The position numbers and the translations under genes are program-made. This document shows positions 23,888 to 25,853 of a DNA stretch of 25,853 bases, piece after piece. Position 1 is the stretch's first letter. Each line of letters starts with the position of its first letter. Under the pieces are notes generated by a model. It made no database searches. It was not told the DNA's origin and was given only the letters and a program-made list of their open reading frames with translations. Origin of the DNA: Porphyromonadaceae bacterium UBA7087 (GTDB lineage Bacteria > Bacteroidota > Bacteroidia > Bacteroidales > Muribaculaceae). The stretch lies in assembly GCA_002493515.1 (NCBI GenBank), contig DKYZ01000006.1:1-25853 (forward strand), in the 5' to 3' direction.

Positions 23888-24891
23888 TTCTTTCGTCCTA
23901 TGAGCTTCTCGGCAAGTTTCTTGAAGGCTTCCTTCTCCTCGTCGCCGAGCGATGTCTTCTTAAGCGACGTCATGGCCTTCGAGCTGTAATGGGCCACGGC
24001 CTTTGCGGCGCTCTCCTTGATGCCGAGTTTCTCGTAAAGGCGTGTCACTGTCTTTATCTTGCTCTCCCCCGGCGCCATGTTCATGGCCGCACGCAGGGCA
24101 TCGGCGTAGTCGGGATGCTCTGATATGCCGCTCAGATAGAGATACGTCTTCTTGGAGTTCAGGATGTCGCCCCCTATCGGTTTGCCGAAAGTGGTCGGGT
24201 CGCCGAATGTGTCGAGCCAATCGTCCTGAATCTGGAAAGCGACTCCTATCGCCATACCGAAATCATACATCAGGTCGGCATCCTTCTCCCCTGCCCCGCC
24301 GATTATGGCTCCGATCTTGGCAGAGGCTCCGAGCAGCGACCCTGTCTTCCCCTCTATCATCTGCATGTATTCGGGGAGCGATGTTTTGTCAGATGTCTCG
24401 AAATCCATGTCGAGAGCCTGCCCCTCATACACCTTTATAGCCATGTCGTCGAAAGTCTTTAGCACCTTCCTGAGCTTGTCGTCGTCAACGTCGGTCACGT
24501 ATTCGGTAGCCAGGGTGAGCATTGTGTCGCCTGAGAGTATCGCGGCATTCTCACCATATTTCTTATGCACTGTCGGGCGCCCGCGACGCACGTCGGAGCG
24601 ATCCATCACGTCGTCATGGAGAAGCGTGAAGTTATGGAATGTCTCGATGCCCACGGCAGGAGTCAGGGCCTTTCCGGCTGCTTCGCCGAAGGCATCGGCC
24701 CCCATGAGCAGGATGACCGGGCGCAGACGCTTGCCGCCGGCCGAAAGACCATAGGCAATTGGGCCGTAGAGCGATTCGAGATTGCCGCCGGGAAATTCCA
24801 GCGAACGGATGGCCGACTCTACGTCGGCCGAATATTCAGCAATCGTTTTCATATTCAGGGATATTTCAGATTGCGGGGCGCATGCCCGCAC
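23884..24891 (-). CDS. Polyprenyl diphosphate synthase (short-chain, FPP/GGPP type)
   Basis: 335 residues, the all-alpha isoprenyl synthase fold. It has GGKRLRP (52-58), the first Asp-rich motif D93-D94-x2-D97 in LLHDDVMDRSDVRRG and the second D223-D224-x2-D227 in QIQDDWLDTFGD. It condenses isopentenyl diphosphate with allylic diphosphates. F88, five residues before the first motif, argues for a short product (FPP or GGPP) rather than a long quinone tail; this is an inference. Homologues usually begin near MKTIAEY, so Met14 (24852) is a likely true start and the first 13 residues may be untranslated. The lipoprotein gene upstream ends 5 bp before the longer start. Confidence 0.94.
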   Translation of the reverse strand: MRACAPQSEISLNMKTIAEYSADVESAIRSLEFPGGNLESLYGPIAYGLSAGGKRLRPVILLMGADAFGEAAGKALTPAVGIETFHNFTLLHDDVMDRSDVRRGRPTVHKKYGENAAILSGDTMLTLATEYVTDVDDDKLRKVLKTFDDMAIKVYEGQALDMDFETSDKTSLPEYMQMIEGKTGSLLGASAKIGAIIGGAGEKDADLMYDFGMAIGVAFQIQDDWLDTFGDPTTFGKPIGGDILNSKKTYLYLSGISEHPDYADALRAAMNMAPGESKIKTVTRLYEKLGIKESAAKAVAHYSSKAMTSLKKTSLGDEEKEAFKKLAEKLIGRKK

Positions 24892-24896
24892 ATAAT

Positions 24897-25520
24897 TTAT
24901 TTATAGTCGATAAATCTGTTGTAGAACGAAGCCGGAAGATCCTTGCCGCTGTCTATTTTCAAAACGGTGTGGAATCCTATCAGAAAACGGGTGAACATGG
25001 CGGTGTCGGAAGCGCAAGCCTGACGCAGCGCCTCTATCTCCTTGGCCACCTCTTCCTCCGTCATGCGTCGCTCGCGTATGCTTCCCACGTATGCCAGCCC
25101 GAGCTCGTAGCCGAGCCCCTGTGGATCGTTTAGACCCGCCATACTGAGAATCTTCATCTTCTCCGGCAACGGGAGTGAATTGGAGTAATTGTCAAAGGTC
25201 TCACTGAAAACCACCAGATTGGAGTCACGGTAGTTTTCATAGGCATGGAGGGTCGCAGTGGCGAGCGTGTCGATTTTCGCTCCCTTCACCTTCCCGAGGG
25301 CTGCGTCGCAAATGAAACGGGCCACGGAATCAGGCGTGGTGTGCTCCATAACATAGGCTACGCGGCCGGCATCCCCAATCGACATGAAATTGCCGGGGAA
25401 ATTACGGTCGGAACCGTTGCCACTCCCGCCGCACGAGGAGAGGGCGACAAGAAATATCGCCATAGCGCCACCGGCTTTCCTCAGCCGGGTCATATGCGTC
25501 TTGAAAAAATAGGTCATCAT
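24897..25520 (-). CDS. Hypothetical lipoprotein, first gene of the tatD operon
   Basis: 207 residues with a lipobox LSSC. From the longest start the lipidated Cys is residue 30; from Met10 (25493, MTRLRKAGG...) it is residue 21, a more normal signal length, so 25493 is the better start. The mature protein is mostly alpha-helical, charged and without recognisable domain; it has a Gly/Ser/Asn linker after the Cys. I do not recognise the family. It directly precedes the isoprenoid synthase gene. A role in the cell envelope is all that can be said. Confidence 0.8.
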   Translation of the reverse strand: MMTYFFKTHMTRLRKAGGAMAIFLVALSSCGGSGNGSDRNFPGNFMSIGDAGRVAYVMEHTTPDSVARFICDAALGKVKGAKIDTLATATLHAYENYRDSNLVVFSETFDNYSNSLPLPEKMKILSMAGLNDPQGLGYELGLAYVGSIRERRMTEEEVAKEIEALRQACASDTAMFTRFLIGFHTVLKIDSGKDLPASFYNRFIDYK

Positions 25521-25632
25521 TTTCCAATATTATATTGTTTGCCGTCCAAAATCCACGCTATCAGCATCTTACAGCCTTTCACACACTGTCGGGCCGAATC
25601 GCCGAGAAGGGGATGCGGACAACATTCCGATG

Positions 25633-25640
25633 CAAAATTA
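25633..25640 (-). promoter_or_regulatory. -7-like element for the lipoprotein-tatD operon
   Basis: On the minus strand TAATTTTG matches TAnnTTTG, about 110 bp before the lipoprotein start. No TTTG occurs at the -33 distance, although a TTGACA lies a little further up (25 nt). Confidence 0.4.
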
Positions 25641-25660
25641 CAAAAAAATCGCCGAAAGAT

Positions 25661-25691
25661 ATTGTCAATCCAAATAAAAGTATTAACTTCG
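25661..25691 (+). promoter_or_regulatory. Probable promoter of tRNA-Ser
   Basis: ATTG (25661-25664) and TAACTTCG (25684-25691) are 19 nt apart, each one base off the consensus. The start would be about 100 nt before the mature tRNA. The 5' leader holds a perfect 8-bp inverted repeat, GAAGATTG/CAATCTTC (25740-25747, 25780-25787). Confidence 0.45.
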
Positions 25692-25796
25692 CAGCGTCAA
25701 AACGGCAAGAGAGCGCAAAAGACGCTCGCCGCCACGACAGAAGATTGCCCTAACGGCTCTGCCAAACAGACCGCAAGCCCAATCTTCAACCAAATT

Positions 25797-25853
25797 GGAG
25801 TGATGCTCGAGTGGCTGAAGAGGCACGCCTGGAAAGCGTGTATACGCCAAAAG
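25797..25853 (+). tRNA. tRNA-Ser(GGA), 5' part
   Basis: The sequence starts GGAGTGATGCTCGAGTGGCT and shows the D arm, then the anticodon arm with stem CACGC/GCGTG and loop CTGGAAA. The anticodon GGA (25831-25833) reads UCC/UCU. The variable arm, T arm and 3' acceptor strand are cut off by the window edge. Confidence 0.93.

Noticed and set aside
23884..24891. Long-chain (octaprenyl) quinone-tail synthase
   Set aside because: The Phe five residues before the first Asp-rich motif points to a short-chain product, so only a general short-chain call is made.

Overview
The window looks like a chromosomal segment of an anaerobic gut Bacteroidales, probably Muribaculaceae-like. The family-level guess is inference; the order-level one rests on what can be seen. 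The signs are: promoters of the Bacteroidetes type (TTTG, 19-20 nt, TAnnTTTG); a SusD C-terminal relic; a hybrid two-component regulator (HTCS); a clostridial/anaerobe-type hybrid-cluster protein; and a mannan pathway (GH26, GH130, symporter, cellobiose 2-epimerase) in the gene order known from Bacteroides fragilis.

Layout. (1) 1-177: 3' end of an unrecognised plus-strand gene, then a palindrome-rich spacer ending in a strong terminator hairpin (350-392). (2) 2419-412, minus: a two-gene cupin-hcp unit for nitrosative/redox stress. (3) 2833-4131, plus: a Bcr/CflA-type drug efflux MFS. (4) 4132-4938: a decayed stretch with palindromes, an 82-bp inverted-repeat element and the C-terminal stub of a SusD gene. 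(5) 4939-7212, plus: a secreted GH3 glycosidase with a clean promoter. (6) 14797-7249, minus: GH36 alpha-galactosidase, a terminator-like hairpin, an HTCS regulator without its sensor and with the phospho-acceptor His replaced by Asp, then cobQ-cobD-cbiB (late cobamide synthesis) in overlapping order. (7) 15340-20372, plus: GH26 beta-mannanase, GH130 mannosylglucose phosphorylase, GPH/MFS_2 symporter and cellobiose 2-epimerase. (8) 25520-20366, minus: lipoprotein, polyprenyl diphosphate synthase, TatD nuclease, CPA2 antiporter, a heptamer repeat array and a second lipoprotein. (9) The right edge holds the 5' part of tRNA-Ser(GGA) on the plus strand.

How the genes work together. GH36 and GH26 can strip galactose from galactomannan and cut its backbone to mannobiose. 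The symporter imports mannobiose, the epimerase turns it into mannosylglucose, and the GH130 enzyme phosphorolyses that to mannose 1-phosphate and glucose. The locus looks like a polysaccharide utilisation locus that has lost its SusC/SusD outer-membrane pair (only a SusD stub remains) and whose HTCS has been cut down to a membrane-anchored, apparently kinase-dead regulator.

The least explained signal is a family of tandem 7-bp units (consensus RYTNATM on the plus strand, for example GTTCATC, ACTCATA, GTTTATA). They occur in exactly three places, each at a gene-gene junction (10701-10756, 17656-17690, 21020-21084). In two of these the repeats supply the stop codon of one gene and, in one case, also the start codon of the next.
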